Source: Gammaproteobacteria bacterium (GTDB lineage: Bacteria; Pseudomonadota; Gammaproteobacteria; Xanthomonadales; Wenzhouxiangellaceae). From it: a stretch of 64,000 bases of DNA. The stretch spans positions 186,001 to 250,000 of the forward strand of contig JAJFKY010000001.1 of assembly GCA_021772975.1 (NCBI GenBank), given 5' to 3'. This document shows positions 1 to 8,180 of this stretch, piece by piece. The position numbers and the translations under genes are program-made. A model generated the notes under the pieces. The model did no database searches. It was not told where the DNA came from and worked only from the letters and a program-made list of their open reading frames with translations. The first letter of the stretch is position 1. Every line of letters begins with the position of its first letter.

Positions 1-1159
1 CGTAGCCATTTGGAGTGCCGTCACGCATGGTGGCATGCGGAATTCCCCCAGCATCCAGTTCGCCACTCCACCAGCTGCCCGAGACTGCACCAACGTTATA
101 GTGATGGTGTGGTGATTCGCCCCGCCAGCCATCCTGTTCGGTAAGAAAATAATGCTGCTGTAAATGGCTGTGTCCGGACAATGACAGCGTATTGGGAAAA
201 CGCTTGAGCAAATCCAGCAGACGCCGCCGGTCACTGGCCCGGAAGCGTTCACTGTTGTCAGGGTCAGGAAAAGCGATATGCATCGCCAGTACCACCCAGG
301 CAGTGCTTGGAACCGTGGCCAGATACTGGGCGATGAACTCCAACTGATCGTCACGCAGTCCGCCGGTATACTGCGGCTGGCCATCCGCATCCAGCCAATG
401 GATGACATCGTCAAAGTAAATGAAATGCACCGGTCCGTATTGAAACGCATACGTGGGTGGCCCGAACCAGGCTTCATAAGTGTCATCGGAATCGCGATCA
501 GTGGCGGCGTCCCGGTTCAAATCATGGTTGCCGAGCACGTAAAACCAAGGCACGCCGATACGCGCGGTGGCGTCTATCAGTGCGGGGTATATGCTTAAAT
601 CATCAAATGCGATATCGCCCAGCGTGATGCCGAAGGCAATATCCTGGACGTTACTTAACTCTTCCACCACATCACGCCGGTAGAAATCCACCTCACGCTG
701 ATTGCGGGTTTGCGTATCGCTCATTACCAGTACTCTAAAGCGATCCGGTTCCGGCCGTGCCAGCAGGCCAAAATTAATTTGCCGGGGAAGTGCACCGGTG
801 GCTTCACTGCCTGCAAATCGCCGCTTCGGCACACCGTCAGGGCGGTGCAGATAATAAAATTGCGGCACCTTGCTGGCATCCACCGGCAACTGATAGTTGC
901 GCGGCTTGAGTACAAACAGCATGGCATCGCTGTCATCAATCTCAAGCTGGTATGCACCCGCCGAGTCGGTCCTCACCACCTGCACACCATCGGAAACGCC
1001 TACCCCCGCCAGGCCTGGTTCACCCGGATCACGAATACCGTTGCCGTTGCTGTCGGCATACACGCTGCCGCGGGCCATTTGGGTCGCCGCCATAGCCGAC
1101 AATGCATAGCTCAGAGCGATCCATGCGAACCCGATCGAAATAACAGTTTTTTGCATCAT
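1..1159 (-). CDS. Exported calcineurin-like metallophosphoesterase (3' end outside window)
   Basis: Reading from the start at 1159, the protein opens with a signal peptide (hydrophobic core IGFAWIALSYALSAMA). A short SdrD-B/Metallophos_N-like beta domain follows, with a calcium-loop-like stretch YADSNGNGIRDPGEPGLAG. Next comes a calcineurin-like phosphoesterase core with the metal-binding motif LGNHD (about residue 210), the LGDIAFD segment before it, and SGHSH further on (about residue 325). The frame is still open at base 1, so the C-terminus is missing. The start ATG overlaps the stop of the phosphopantetheinyl transferase as ATGA, which argues for one transcript and translational coupling. 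Proteins of this build are periplasmic or surface phosphoesterases; the substrate cannot be read from the sequence. Confidence 0.85.
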   Translation of the reverse strand, partial: MMQKTVISIGFAWIALSYALSAMAATQMARGSVYADSNGNGIRDPGEPGLAGVGVSDGVQVVRTDSAGAYQLEIDDSDAMLFVLKPRNYQLPVDASKVPQFYYLHRPDGVPKRRFAGSEATGALPRQINFGLLARPEPDRFRVLVMSDTQTRNQREVDFYRRDVVEELSNVQDIAFGITLGDIAFDDLSIYPALIDATARIGVPWFYVLGNHDLNRDAATDRDSDDTYEAWFGPPTYAFQYGPVHFIYFDDVIHWLDADGQPQYTGGLRDDQLEFIAQYLATVPSTAWVVLAMHIAFPDPDNSERFRASDRRRLLDLLKRFPNTLSLSGHSHLQQHYFLTEQDGWRGESPHHHYNVGAVSGSWWSGELDAGGIPHATMRDGTPNGY

Positions 1160-1896
1160 CTGGCTCCCGGCGCAGCTAAGCGCCATGCCTTTAAACAGGC
1201 AATATCGCGGGCACATGCCAACGCCCCAAGCATACCTTCCAGGGGCCGCAGCTGGGTCAATTTCAACTGATGCAGCACATCATCCTGTGGTGCATTGACG
1301 GCGGCGGTCAGCTGCGGTTGATCTGTCCCGGGCAACACCGCAAAGTGATGCAGGCCGGACACAATGCCGCCACCGGTAGCTTTCACAACGGCTTCCTTGC
1401 AGGTCCAGATGGTCAGCCACTGAGCCCGCAACTGTGCCTCCGGCAACTGCTCCAGATAGGCGGACTCAGAGGGGTGAAAATAACGTTTTGCCAGCTTCAA
1501 CGGCTGCCGCAGACGCCGCGACTCGCCTTCCAGATCCACGCCAACGGGATAATGATGACAAACCGCGATTAAAAGCTGCCCGGCGTGATGGCTGAGACTG
1601 AAATACAGCGGTGGCGGCAAACCCTCGCCGGCGGGCGCAATATACGGTTTGCCATTAGGCGTCTTAGCCAGTTTCACGGTATGTGCGGGCCGCCCCAGAT
1701 AGGCGGCCAGTAACAGCCGCAGATAAAAACGCCGCACCAGCCGCGAGCCGTGGTCAGGCGTGGCTGCGCTTGGGTCAGCCATCGGGGCCGGCAGCTGCGC
1801 CAGTTCCAGCAGCCATAGATGAACCTCATCCTCAGCCAATGAACAGGGCCGAAACGGCAACCCGGCGGGCGCAAAAGTCGGGGCAGGAAAACTCAC
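1156..1896 (-). CDS. Sfp/AcpT-type 4'-phosphopantetheinyl transferase
   Basis: A 246-residue protein with the signature of the PPTase family, which moves phosphopantetheine from CoA onto a serine of carrier proteins. Visible motifs are NGKPY (81-85), FSLSHH (99-104), the Mg-binding GVDLE (119-123) and WTCKEAVVKATGG (164-176). Length and motif spacing match Sfp/Gsp-type enzymes rather than the short AcpS. It starts with GTG at 1896, 25 bases after the kinase-like gene, and its stop overlaps the next start (ATGA). No polyketide or peptide synthase gene lies nearby, so the carrier protein it serves is unknown. The family call is firm. Confidence 0.9.
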   Translation of the reverse strand: MSFPAPTFAPAGLPFRPCSLAEDEVHLWLLELAQLPAPMADPSAATPDHGSRLVRRFYLRLLLAAYLGRPAHTVKLAKTPNGKPYIAPAGEGLPPPLYFSLSHHAGQLLIAVCHHYPVGVDLEGESRRLRQPLKLAKRYFHPSESAYLEQLPEAQLRAQWLTIWTCKEAVVKATGGGIVSGLHHFAVLPGTDQPQLTAAVNAPQDDVLHQLKLTQLRPLEGMLGALACARDIACLKAWRLAAPGAR

Positions 1897-1921
1897 TCTG
1901 CTGACTCAGTTTGGTAATGCA

Positions 1922-2590
1922 TTACTTGATCCCCAGACGTGGCCGCAACCAGCGCCAGATACGTTCCGGCAGCGTGTAATTCAAGTTTGCCAGATCACTG
2001 CCGCTGACCTGAGCATACTGGCCATGATACTTGTGCTTGATCACCGCATTGTTATCCAGCTTGCAGCAAAATCTGAACAGCCAGTGATTGAACGGATGCC
2101 GGCCGGGCTTGCGGATGATTGCGGTGCCAAAATCCAGCACATACGGCTGGCCACTCTCACCGGCCAGCAGGTTTTCCTTGCGCTTCAGATCACCATGACC
2201 GACGCCGCGGGCGTGAATCGTGTCAACCAGCTGCTGCAGATTCTCAAACCACAAGGCCCGGTCGGTAAAGCTGGCCTGGCGGTAAGGCCTGCCAGGCACA
2301 AACTCCAGTACCAGAGTGTGTCTGTCCGGCATGCCGTAACAGCCGGCGATGCCGGCCAGGCTCTGCAACTGGCGATAAGCAAGATATTCATTGCGCAGAG
2401 CGCGCCGATGCCATGGCCTGGTCAGCCAGTTACCGATGCTGCATTTCACCGCCAGGTCCAGGCCGCTGTTTTGATAGCGCCACAGGGTACCCTGGTTACC
2501 GCGCGCCACCGGTTCAACCTCGCCCGCCCGCACCCGCTGTAACCAGCGGCGGAACTCCGGCGACTGAAATAGGCTGTGGGCGGCATCCAT
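1922..2590 (-). CDS. Small kinase-fold protein (lipopolysaccharide/RIO-type kinase-like)
   Basis: A 222-residue single-domain protein with protein-kinase-fold motifs: an N-lobe AVK (Lys49), Glu68 in the following helix, the catalytic loop HGDLKRKEN (132-140, Asp134 and Asn140), and DFGTA (153-157) as the metal-binding DFG. The HGDLK loop is typical of WaaP/Kdo-kinase and RIO-like small kinases rather than eukaryotic-type Ser/Thr kinases. No signal peptide or membrane segment is present, so it is probably cytoplasmic. It is the first gene of a three-gene minus-strand unit with the PPTase and phosphoesterase. The substrate is unknown; a lipid, sugar or protein is possible. Confidence 0.75.
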   Translation of the reverse strand: MDAAHSLFQSPEFRRWLQRVRAGEVEPVARGNQGTLWRYQNSGLDLAVKCSIGNWLTRPWHRRALRNEYLAYRQLQSLAGIAGCYGMPDRHTLVLEFVPGRPYRQASFTDRALWFENLQQLVDTIHARGVGHGDLKRKENLLAGESGQPYVLDFGTAIIRKPGRHPFNHWLFRFCCKLDNNAVIKHKYHGQYAQVSGSDLANLNYTLPERIWRWLRPRLGIK

Positions 2591-2669
2591 GATTGGTTTG
2601 GTCAGGGTCGGCAGTGATATTGAAGTTTGGCTATGATAGCGTTAATTGTTGAATAACATTGAGTGCACT

Positions 2670-3266
2670 ATGCGGCAGCAGCTTATCGGTCCGATCGGTT
2701 TTTTCATATGCCTTGTTCTGCTCAGCGCCAGTCCGGCCAGCTGGGCTCAAAGCGCTGATCCCCCGCCGGCGCCAACCGACCCTGAACCGCCCGCCGCTCC
2801 AGCGGCGCCAACCGGGATGAACCTGGAGCGTCTCAACGAGTTGCTGCTGCAACTTGACCCCGATCTCAATCAACAAGGGCCTGGCTGGGAACTGCAGTTT
2901 CGCGATCGTCGCCTGCTCGTGGTTGCCGACGGCAATGCTGACAGGATGCGCATCATGAGCCCGGTGATCGAATCAGCCGGCCTGGACCAACAGGAGTTGT
3001 ATCGCCTGCTGCAAGCCAATTTTGACAGTGCTCTGGATGCCCGCTATGCGGTCGCTCAGGATATTTTGTGGTCAGTCTTTATTCACCCTTTATCGCCGTT
3101 GGATGAAAGGCAACTGGCCAGCGCCATTTTTCAGGTGTACAACGCGGCGGCCACATTCGGTACTATTTACAGTTCCGGAGAGTTGACTTACGGCGGCGGT
3201 GACAGCAACGAGGCACTGGAGGAGCTGCGGGAAGAGCTCGACCGGCTGTTGCGACCCCGTACCTGA
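2670..3266 (+). CDS. Secreted protein, YbjN/CesT chaperone-like
   Basis: A 198-residue protein with an N-terminal signal peptide (hydrophobic FFICLVLLSASPASWA), then a proline/alanine-rich linker (about residues 28-50) and an alpha/beta domain of about 110 residues. The pattern of strand-rich WELQFRDRRLLVVAD followed by helices with DARYAVAQDILWSVFIHPL resembles the YbjN/type III chaperone-like fold, but this is a fold impression, not a firm homology. I chose ATG 2670 because the frame upstream is very short and only offers TTG codons. It lies 40 bases before two exported amidohydrolase genes and probably shares their transcript. Function unknown. Confidence 0.65.
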   Translation: MRQQLIGPIGFFICLVLLSASPASWAQSADPPPAPTDPEPPAAPAAPTGMNLERLNELLLQLDPDLNQQGPGWELQFRDRRLLVVADGNADRMRIMSPVIESAGLDQQELYRLLQANFDSALDARYAVAQDILWSVFIHPLSPLDERQLASAIFQVYNAAATFGTIYSSGELTYGGGDSNEALEELREELDRLLRPRT

Positions 3267-3306
3267 CCCAGGCAGTTGCCTGCTAAAACCAGACTTGGAG
3301 AACACC

Positions 3307-4695
3307 ATGATGCGTTGCCAACGTATTTGTCGCTTACTGCTCGGGACAGCGTTGCTGACCCTCAGCCTGACCACCAGCCAGACATGGGCACAATCCGATG
3401 CCGGCCCTTTTGCATCCACTTATACTCCGTTGCAGGGACCGGCTGTGGTGATTCGCAATGCCCGGATACTGACCGGTACCGGCGAGCAAATGGACAATGC
3501 TGATATCCTGCTGCGGGATGGCCGCATTATCGAGTTGGGTACGGGTCTGGAAGTCGATGCTGATGTCATCGAAATCGATGCACGGGAGCGCTGGGTAACC
3601 CCGGGTATCATCGATATCCATTCGCACCTGGGCGTGTATCCCAGTCCGGGCACCGTTTCCCATGCCGACGGCAATGAAATCACCAGCCCATCAACCCCCG
3701 AAGTATGGGCCGAGCACAGCGTCTGGCCACAGGACCCCGGCTTTGAAGCAGCGCGTGCCGGCGGCATCACCAGCATGCTGGCCCTGCCGGGTTCGGCCAA
3801 TCTGTTCGGAGGCCGCGCGGTGGCACTCAAGAATGTCCCGGCAACCACTTATCAGGGCATGAAGTTTCCCGGTGCGCCACATGGCCTGAAAATGGCCTGT
3901 GGCGAAAATCCCAAACGGGTCTACGGCGGCAAATCGACTGCCCCTATGACCCGGATGGGCAATGTCGCGGGTTATCGCGCGCAATGGATCAAAGCGGCGG
4001 CTTATAAGGATAAGTGGGACAAATACCATGCTCAAGACGATCAGGATGCGGAGCAACCGCAGCGTGATCTGGCCATGGAAACCCTGGCCGGCGTGCTGAA
4101 TGGCGATATTCTGATTCACATGCATTGTTACCGGGCCGATGAAATGGCCACCATTCTGGATCTGGCTAAGGAATTTGATTACCAGGTCACCGCCTTCCAT
4201 CATGCTGTGGAAGCCTACAAAATTGCCGGGCTGCTGGCCGAGCAAGGCGTGTGCGCAGCGATGTGGGCCGACTGGTGGGGGTTCAAGATGGAAGCCTACG
4301 ATGGCATCCAGGAGAACATCGCCCTGGTTGACCGCCCGGACGGTGGTTGTGCGATTGTGCATTCAGATTCCGCCGAAGGCATTCAGCGGCTTAATCAGGA
4401 GGCCGCCAAAGCGATGGCACGCGGCAATCGTGCGGGGCTGGATATCACCCCTGCCGAAGCGATTAAGTGGATCACAGCCAACCCCGCTGAAGCGATGGGC
4501 ATAGGTGCCCAGACCGGTACCCTGGAAGCCGGCAAGATGGCTGATGTGGTGGTCTGGAACGGCAATCCTTTCAGTGTTTATGCACTGGCTGATCAGGTCT
4601 ATGTGGATGGTGCTCTGGTCTACGACCGCAGCGATGCCGCACACCAGGCGATCTCAGACTTTATGCTGGGTCAGCAACCGGCAGCGGGAGAATAA
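3307..4695 (+). CDS. Exported amidohydrolase (imidazolonepropionase-like superfamily)
   Basis: A 462-residue amidohydrolase with a cleavable signal peptide (LLLGTALLTLSLTTSQTWAQS). The composite beta-sandwich is seen before and after the barrel (VVIRNARILTG and MADVVVWNGNPF). Metal ligands are intact: IDIHSHLG (HxH, about residue 106), HMHC and FHHAVEAYK in the middle, and HSDSAEG as the C-terminal Asp. ATG 3307 is preferred over the longer frame because GGAG lies 6 bases before it and a signal peptide follows directly. The gene ends 2 bases before a second, degenerate amidohydrolase, so the two are almost certainly co-expressed. Such paired periplasmic amidohydrolases are common in gammaproteobacteria; the substrate is not known. 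Confidence 0.88.
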   Translation: MMRCQRICRLLLGTALLTLSLTTSQTWAQSDAGPFASTYTPLQGPAVVIRNARILTGTGEQMDNADILLRDGRIIELGTGLEVDADVIEIDARERWVTPGIIDIHSHLGVYPSPGTVSHADGNEITSPSTPEVWAEHSVWPQDPGFEAARAGGITSMLALPGSANLFGGRAVALKNVPATTYQGMKFPGAPHGLKMACGENPKRVYGGKSTAPMTRMGNVAGYRAQWIKAAAYKDKWDKYHAQDDQDAEQPQRDLAMETLAGVLNGDILIHMHCYRADEMATILDLAKEFDYQVTAFHHAVEAYKIAGLLAEQGVCAAMWADWWGFKMEAYDGIQENIALVDRPDGGCAIVHSDSAEGIQRLNQEAAKAMARGNRAGLDITPAEAIKWITANPAEAMGIGAQTGTLEAGKMADVVVWNGNPFSVYALADQVYVDGALVYDRSDAAHQAISDFMLGQQPAAGE

Positions 4696-4697
4696 AC

Positions 4698-5963
4698 ATG
4701 CGTTATTTTTTGATTATCAGTCTGGCCACGATGCTGGCCGCCAGCGCACTGGCGCAACCTGTGCTGATCCGCGGCGCAACCGTGCATACCGCATTGGAAC
4801 GCCAGCCGCTGCAGAATACCGATGTGCTGCTTAATAATGGCAAGATCGCCGCCGTGGGTGAATCCCTGCGCGCCCCCGACAATGCCCGGATTATTGAGGC
4901 CGGTGGCCGTGCTCTGACACCAGGCTTATTCGCCGGCATCACCGGGCTGGGCATTGAGGAAGTCAGTCTGGAAGAAGATACCGTGGATAACAGTGTCGCG
5001 CTGACCAATGAACTGGGCATGATGCGCCCGGAGTTTGATGTCACGCTGGCTTTCAATCCGTTATCGGCGGTCCTGGATGCCAATCGCGCGGAAGGCATTA
5101 CCTGGACGCTGCTGGGCGCCAATGTCGTTCAGAGCGGCGGCCTGATCGGCGGCCAGGGCGCGGCCGTCAGTCTGGGTCACGGATTTAGTCCGGTCCTGGA
5201 AGGCAGCCGCAGCCTGTTTGTTAACCTGGGTGCGGATGCCGCTCAGTTTTCCGGCACCAGCCGCGCCGCTCAATACATGCTGATCGAACAGGCCATACGC
5301 GAGGCCGGCAGCGCACCACGCAATATTGAATTTGAGCGCCGCATGCTGACCCTCACCGGGCGTGGCATTCTGGCTCGTTATCTCAAAGACGGCCGCTGGA
5401 TAGTTGATGTTGATCGGGCCTCCGACATTCTGCAGTTATTGCGGCTGGCGGATAAACACGATCTGCAACTGGTCATCCTCGGCGGCAGTGAAGCCTGGCG
5501 GGTAGCCACGCAACTGTCTGAAGCCAAAGTCCCGGTTATCCTTAATGCGCTGGATAACCTGCCGGGCAGCTTTGATCAACTCGGCGCACGCCTGGACAAC
5601 GCAGCACTGCTGTCCGAGGCCGGCGTGCGGATCGCCTTCACCGGCGGCGGCACCCACAATGCCCGTAAGATCCGCCAGATCGCCGGCAATGCCGTAGCCC
5701 ATGGATTGGACTGGTATATCGCGCTGCGCGCCATTACCCGCAGTCCTGCGATCATGCTCGGATTAGCCGACAATACCGGTGGCATCCGGGCAGGCTTTCG
5801 TGCAGATGTGGTGCTGTGGAGCGGCGACCCGCTGGAAGTGACCAGTTACGCCGAAAACGTCTGGATTGCCGGCCGACCGGTCAATATGGATACCCGGCAA
5901 CAGCAGTTGCTGGAGCGCTATTTGCCGGAGAATCCGGACACGCCACGGCATTATATTAAGTAG
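4698..5963 (+). CDS. Exported amidohydrolase-fold protein lacking metal ligands
   Basis: A 421-residue exported protein (signal peptide MRYFLIISLATMLAASALA) clearly of the amidohydrolase fold: VLIRGATVHTALE and TDVLLNNGKIAAVG at the N-terminus, and IRAGFRADVVLWSGDPLEV at the C-terminus. The usual PGLID-HxH segment is replaced by TPGLFAGITGLGIEEV with no histidine. The late metal Asp region reads AFTGGGTHNAR, without the usual GTD/SD. The barrel appears unable to bind the standard binuclear metal site. The gene follows the intact paralogue by 2 bases, so the two may form a hetero-oligomer in which this one is structural or regulatory. Confidence 0.8.
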   Translation: MRYFLIISLATMLAASALAQPVLIRGATVHTALERQPLQNTDVLLNNGKIAAVGESLRAPDNARIIEAGGRALTPGLFAGITGLGIEEVSLEEDTVDNSVALTNELGMMRPEFDVTLAFNPLSAVLDANRAEGITWTLLGANVVQSGGLIGGQGAAVSLGHGFSPVLEGSRSLFVNLGADAAQFSGTSRAAQYMLIEQAIREAGSAPRNIEFERRMLTLTGRGILARYLKDGRWIVDVDRASDILQLLRLADKHDLQLVILGGSEAWRVATQLSEAKVPVILNALDNLPGSFDQLGARLDNAALLSEAGVRIAFTGGGTHNARKIRQIAGNAVAHGLDWYIALRAITRSPAIMLGLADNTGGIRAGFRADVVLWSGDPLEVTSYAENVWIAGRPVNMDTRQQQLLERYLPENPDTPRHYIK

Positions 5964-6027
5964 CTGGATGCAGAGGGTTTCTCTGCACTCTACGTGTCAT
6001 TATGAACCCAGTGAAGAATCTCAGAAC

Positions 6028-6058
6028 CGCACGCTGGGTCTTGACCCAGCCTGAGGTA
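6028..6058. repeat. Dispersed repeat, TGGGT-CTTGACCCA family (copy 1)
   Basis: About 31 bases with an internal short palindrome (CTGGGTCTTGACCCAG). Related copies lie at about 48725-48750, 48815-48845 and, inverted, 49159-49188. Intergenic and apparently untranslated. Confidence 0.6.
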
Positions 6059-6097
6059 TTGGGTCCTGATTAGGCATTGGCATACCTCTAATCAGTT

Positions 6098-6256
6098 TGT
6101 CATTCCGACAGAGCGCAGCGACGAGGAATCTCCTCATGTTATTTCAGTAATTCAAGCTCTTCAGCTTCGCCGCTTACTACGCGAGCAGCGAAACCTTCGC
6201 TGCGCTGAATGACGCAGATAGCGTGCGGAGATTCTTCATTGCTTTCAGAATGACAA
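6098..6256. repeat. Palindromic repeat element, diverged copy
   Basis: The left arm begins GTCATTCCGACAGAGCGCAG near 6099. The right arm GATTCTTCATTGCTTTCAGA sits near 6230 and ends in ATGAC. The arms are imperfect inverted repeats of the family seen in the following tandem array. The whole gap 5964-6538 contains no credible gene and is made of these repeats. Confidence 0.6.
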
Positions 6257-6516
6257 ACCAATCTGATTAGCCCAATCATCCACCAAATCCCAATCAACCC
6301 TGTCATCCTGAGCGCCAGCGAAGGATCTCCCCATCACTACCCATCAATCCAATCCAAGAGATTCTTCACTACGTTCAGAATGACAAACCAATCTGGTTAG
6401 CCCAATCATCCACCAAATCCCAATCAACCCTGTCATCCTGAGCGCCAGCGAAGGATCTCCCCATCACTACCCATCAGTCCAATCCAAGAGATTCTTCACT
6501 GCGCTCAGGATGACAG
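6231..6516. repeat. Tandem array of 130-bp units, each a hairpin-forming palindrome plus spacer
   Basis: Two units repeat with a 130-base period (anchor ATTCTTCACT-like at 6231, 6361 and 6491; TGTCATCCTGAGCGCCAGCG at 6301 and 6431). Within a unit the left arm starting TGTCATCCTGAGCGC pairs with a right arm ending GTTCAGAATGACA to give a stem of about 27 pairs with one bulge. A spacer of about 44 bases, specific to this locus, separates the palindromes and is repeated with them. The right arm ends just before xerC's 3' end, so it could also shape the transcript end there. Confidence 0.85.
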
Positions 6517-6538
6517 CTTAGAGCGTAGAGACACTTCT

Positions 6539-7456
6539 CTACGACTTTTTCGCCCGCGGATGGGCCTGATCATAAACCTTCGCCAGATGCTGAAAATCCA
6601 GATGGGTATATATCTGGGTGGTACTGATATTGGCGTGCCCCAGCAGTTCCTGGACGGCGCGCAACGCGCCACTGGATTCCAGCAGGTGACTGGCAAAAGA
6701 ATGGCGCAACATATGCGGATGGACATGCTTACCCAGACCCAGGCGTTGGGACCAGTAAGCCAAACGTTGTTGAATCGCGCGGTGCGACAGGCGCCGCCCC
6801 TGGCGGGTGACAAAAATCGCGGGTTCTTCACTGGCCGGCAGATCGCGGCGGATATTACGCCAGTTCTCCAGTGCCTGCAGGGCGAAACGGCCGACCGGTA
6901 ATACCCGCTCCCGGTTACCTTTGCCCAGCACTCTGACCAAACGCTGCTTCCAATCCAGACTGTCCCAGCTCAACGCCGCCAGCTCCGCCAGCCGCAGACC
7001 ACTGGAATAAAACAGCTCCAGCATAGCCTTGTCCCGGATCGCCAGCGGCTCGTCCTGAGGCAGGTCAAGCAGGATGCCGACATCATCGACTTCCAGTGCG
7101 GCAGGCAGTTTGCGGGGCGACTTCGGCGGCCGGATACCGCTGGCCGGATTGTCTACCAGCACCTGATGCTTTTGCAGATAACGATACCAGCCACGCACCC
7201 CGGCCAGCCAGCGTGCCACCGAACGCCCGCCCAGACCCTGCCGGTGCAGCTGTGCGGCCATACTCCGCAGGACATGGTGATTCAACTGGATGGGGTCCGG
7301 GTGACCGGCCTGTTCGGCAAGCTTGAACAGGCGCTCCAGATCACGCTGATAGCCTGCCACTGTATGCGGCGATAAGCGCCGGTTGACACGTAAATCCTGC
7401 AGGTAATCAGCCCGCCATTGCCGGGCATTCGAACTGGCAGCGCCAGGTTCGGGCAT
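6539..7456 (-). CDS. xerC: Tyrosine recombinase XerC
   Basis: A 305-residue tyrosine recombinase that resolves chromosome dimers at dif together with XerD at the division site. The N-terminal SAM-like core-binding domain (about 10-100) is followed by the catalytic domain. Active-site residues fall where expected: Arg155 (SSGLRLAEL), Lys179 (LGKGNRER), His248 and Arg251 (HPHMLRHSF), His274 (LLGHANI) and the nucleophile Tyr283 (TQIYTHLD). Its ATG shares one base with the stop of the DUF484 gene. It sits last in the conserved dapF-DUF484-xerC order, which separates it from XerD and integrases. Repeats follow its stop. Confidence 0.95.
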   Translation of the reverse strand: MPEPGAASSNARQWRADYLQDLRVNRRLSPHTVAGYQRDLERLFKLAEQAGHPDPIQLNHHVLRSMAAQLHRQGLGGRSVARWLAGVRGWYRYLQKHQVLVDNPASGIRPPKSPRKLPAALEVDDVGILLDLPQDEPLAIRDKAMLELFYSSGLRLAELAALSWDSLDWKQRLVRVLGKGNRERVLPVGRFALQALENWRNIRRDLPASEEPAIFVTRQGRRLSHRAIQQRLAYWSQRLGLGKHVHPHMLRHSFASHLLESSGALRAVQELLGHANISTTQIYTHLDFQHLAKVYDQAHPRAKKS

Positions 7457-8157
7457 CAGGCCCGTTTGCGCATATCGCGCACGTGCTGTTGCAGCCGCCA
7501 GAGCACGGTTTTGCCGAGCAGCTCCAGAAATAATACTCCCATGCCAGGCGCGAAACGGTGTTCATCCTGACTGCCTATGGCCAGTACGCCCTGACTCTTA
7601 AGCGGTACGATCGCCGCCGAAGCAATATTATCGGAAGATTTGAACAGTAAGGTGTTTTTCGCCTGTGTCAGTCGGCCGCAGTAGGGCGCCTTCAAAGTCG
7701 CCAATTCGGACAACAGCTTCTCTTCGCCCGCCTCAGCTTCACGCACGTTGCTGATGCTTAACAGATTCTCATCCAGGTCCTGACCGCCAGCCAACACAAT
7801 ATTGACCGCATCTGCCTGAAAATCCTCACGCAACCGTTCATCCAGCAAATCGAAAAAACCGGCCACATCCAGTGCCGAAAACAGTCCCAGCGTCAGATCA
7901 TGCCAGCGGCCGAGTAACTTTTCATTACCGGAAGCAACGCTGGTCAGATGCTGCAGCTGTTCTTCCAGCGCAGCCACCTGATCACGCAGAATGGCCACCT
8001 GACGCTGTCCCAGCGAGGTGGTCTTACCGGATCCGCCGGGGGCTGCATGCAGATGCAGACGGCTGAGTAACTCAGCATGCTTCAGAAAAAAATCCGGATG
8101 CTGACGCAGGTGATCAATGACCTGCTGGTCGGTGCTGGGGGTGCTGTCTTTGTTCAT
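7456..8157 (-). CDS. DUF484 family protein (GAF-like)
   Basis: A 233-residue cytoplasmic protein with the layout of the DUF484 family: an N-terminal helix FLKHAELLSRLHL, a coiled-coil stretch (about 55-75, LRDQVAALEEQLQHL), then a GAF-like domain (about 85-225). The position between dapF and xerC is the standard one for this family in proteobacteria. Molecular function is not established. It starts 23 bases after dapF and overlaps xerC's start by one base. Confidence 0.9.
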   Translation of the reverse strand: MNKDSTPSTDQQVIDHLRQHPDFFLKHAELLSRLHLHAAPGGSGKTTSLGQRQVAILRDQVAALEEQLQHLTSVASGNEKLLGRWHDLTLGLFSALDVAGFFDLLDERLREDFQADAVNIVLAGGQDLDENLLSISNVREAEAGEEKLLSELATLKAPYCGRLTQAKNTLLFKSSDNIASAAIVPLKSQGVLAIGSQDEHRFAPGMGVLFLELLGKTVLWRLQQHVRDMRKRA

Positions 8158-8180
8158 GGTTGCTGGGTTGTCTCTGCTGC

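Noticed and set aside
710-1270. 186-residue plus-strand frame
   Set aside because: Antisense to the phosphoesterase and PPTase, whose motifs and ATGA junction are clear.
2024-2542. 172-residue plus-strand frame
   Set aside because: Antisense to the kinase-fold gene whose HGDLK and DFG motifs are in register.
3691-4362. 223-residue minus-strand frame
   Set aside because: Antisense to the intact amidohydrolase; no signal or domain.
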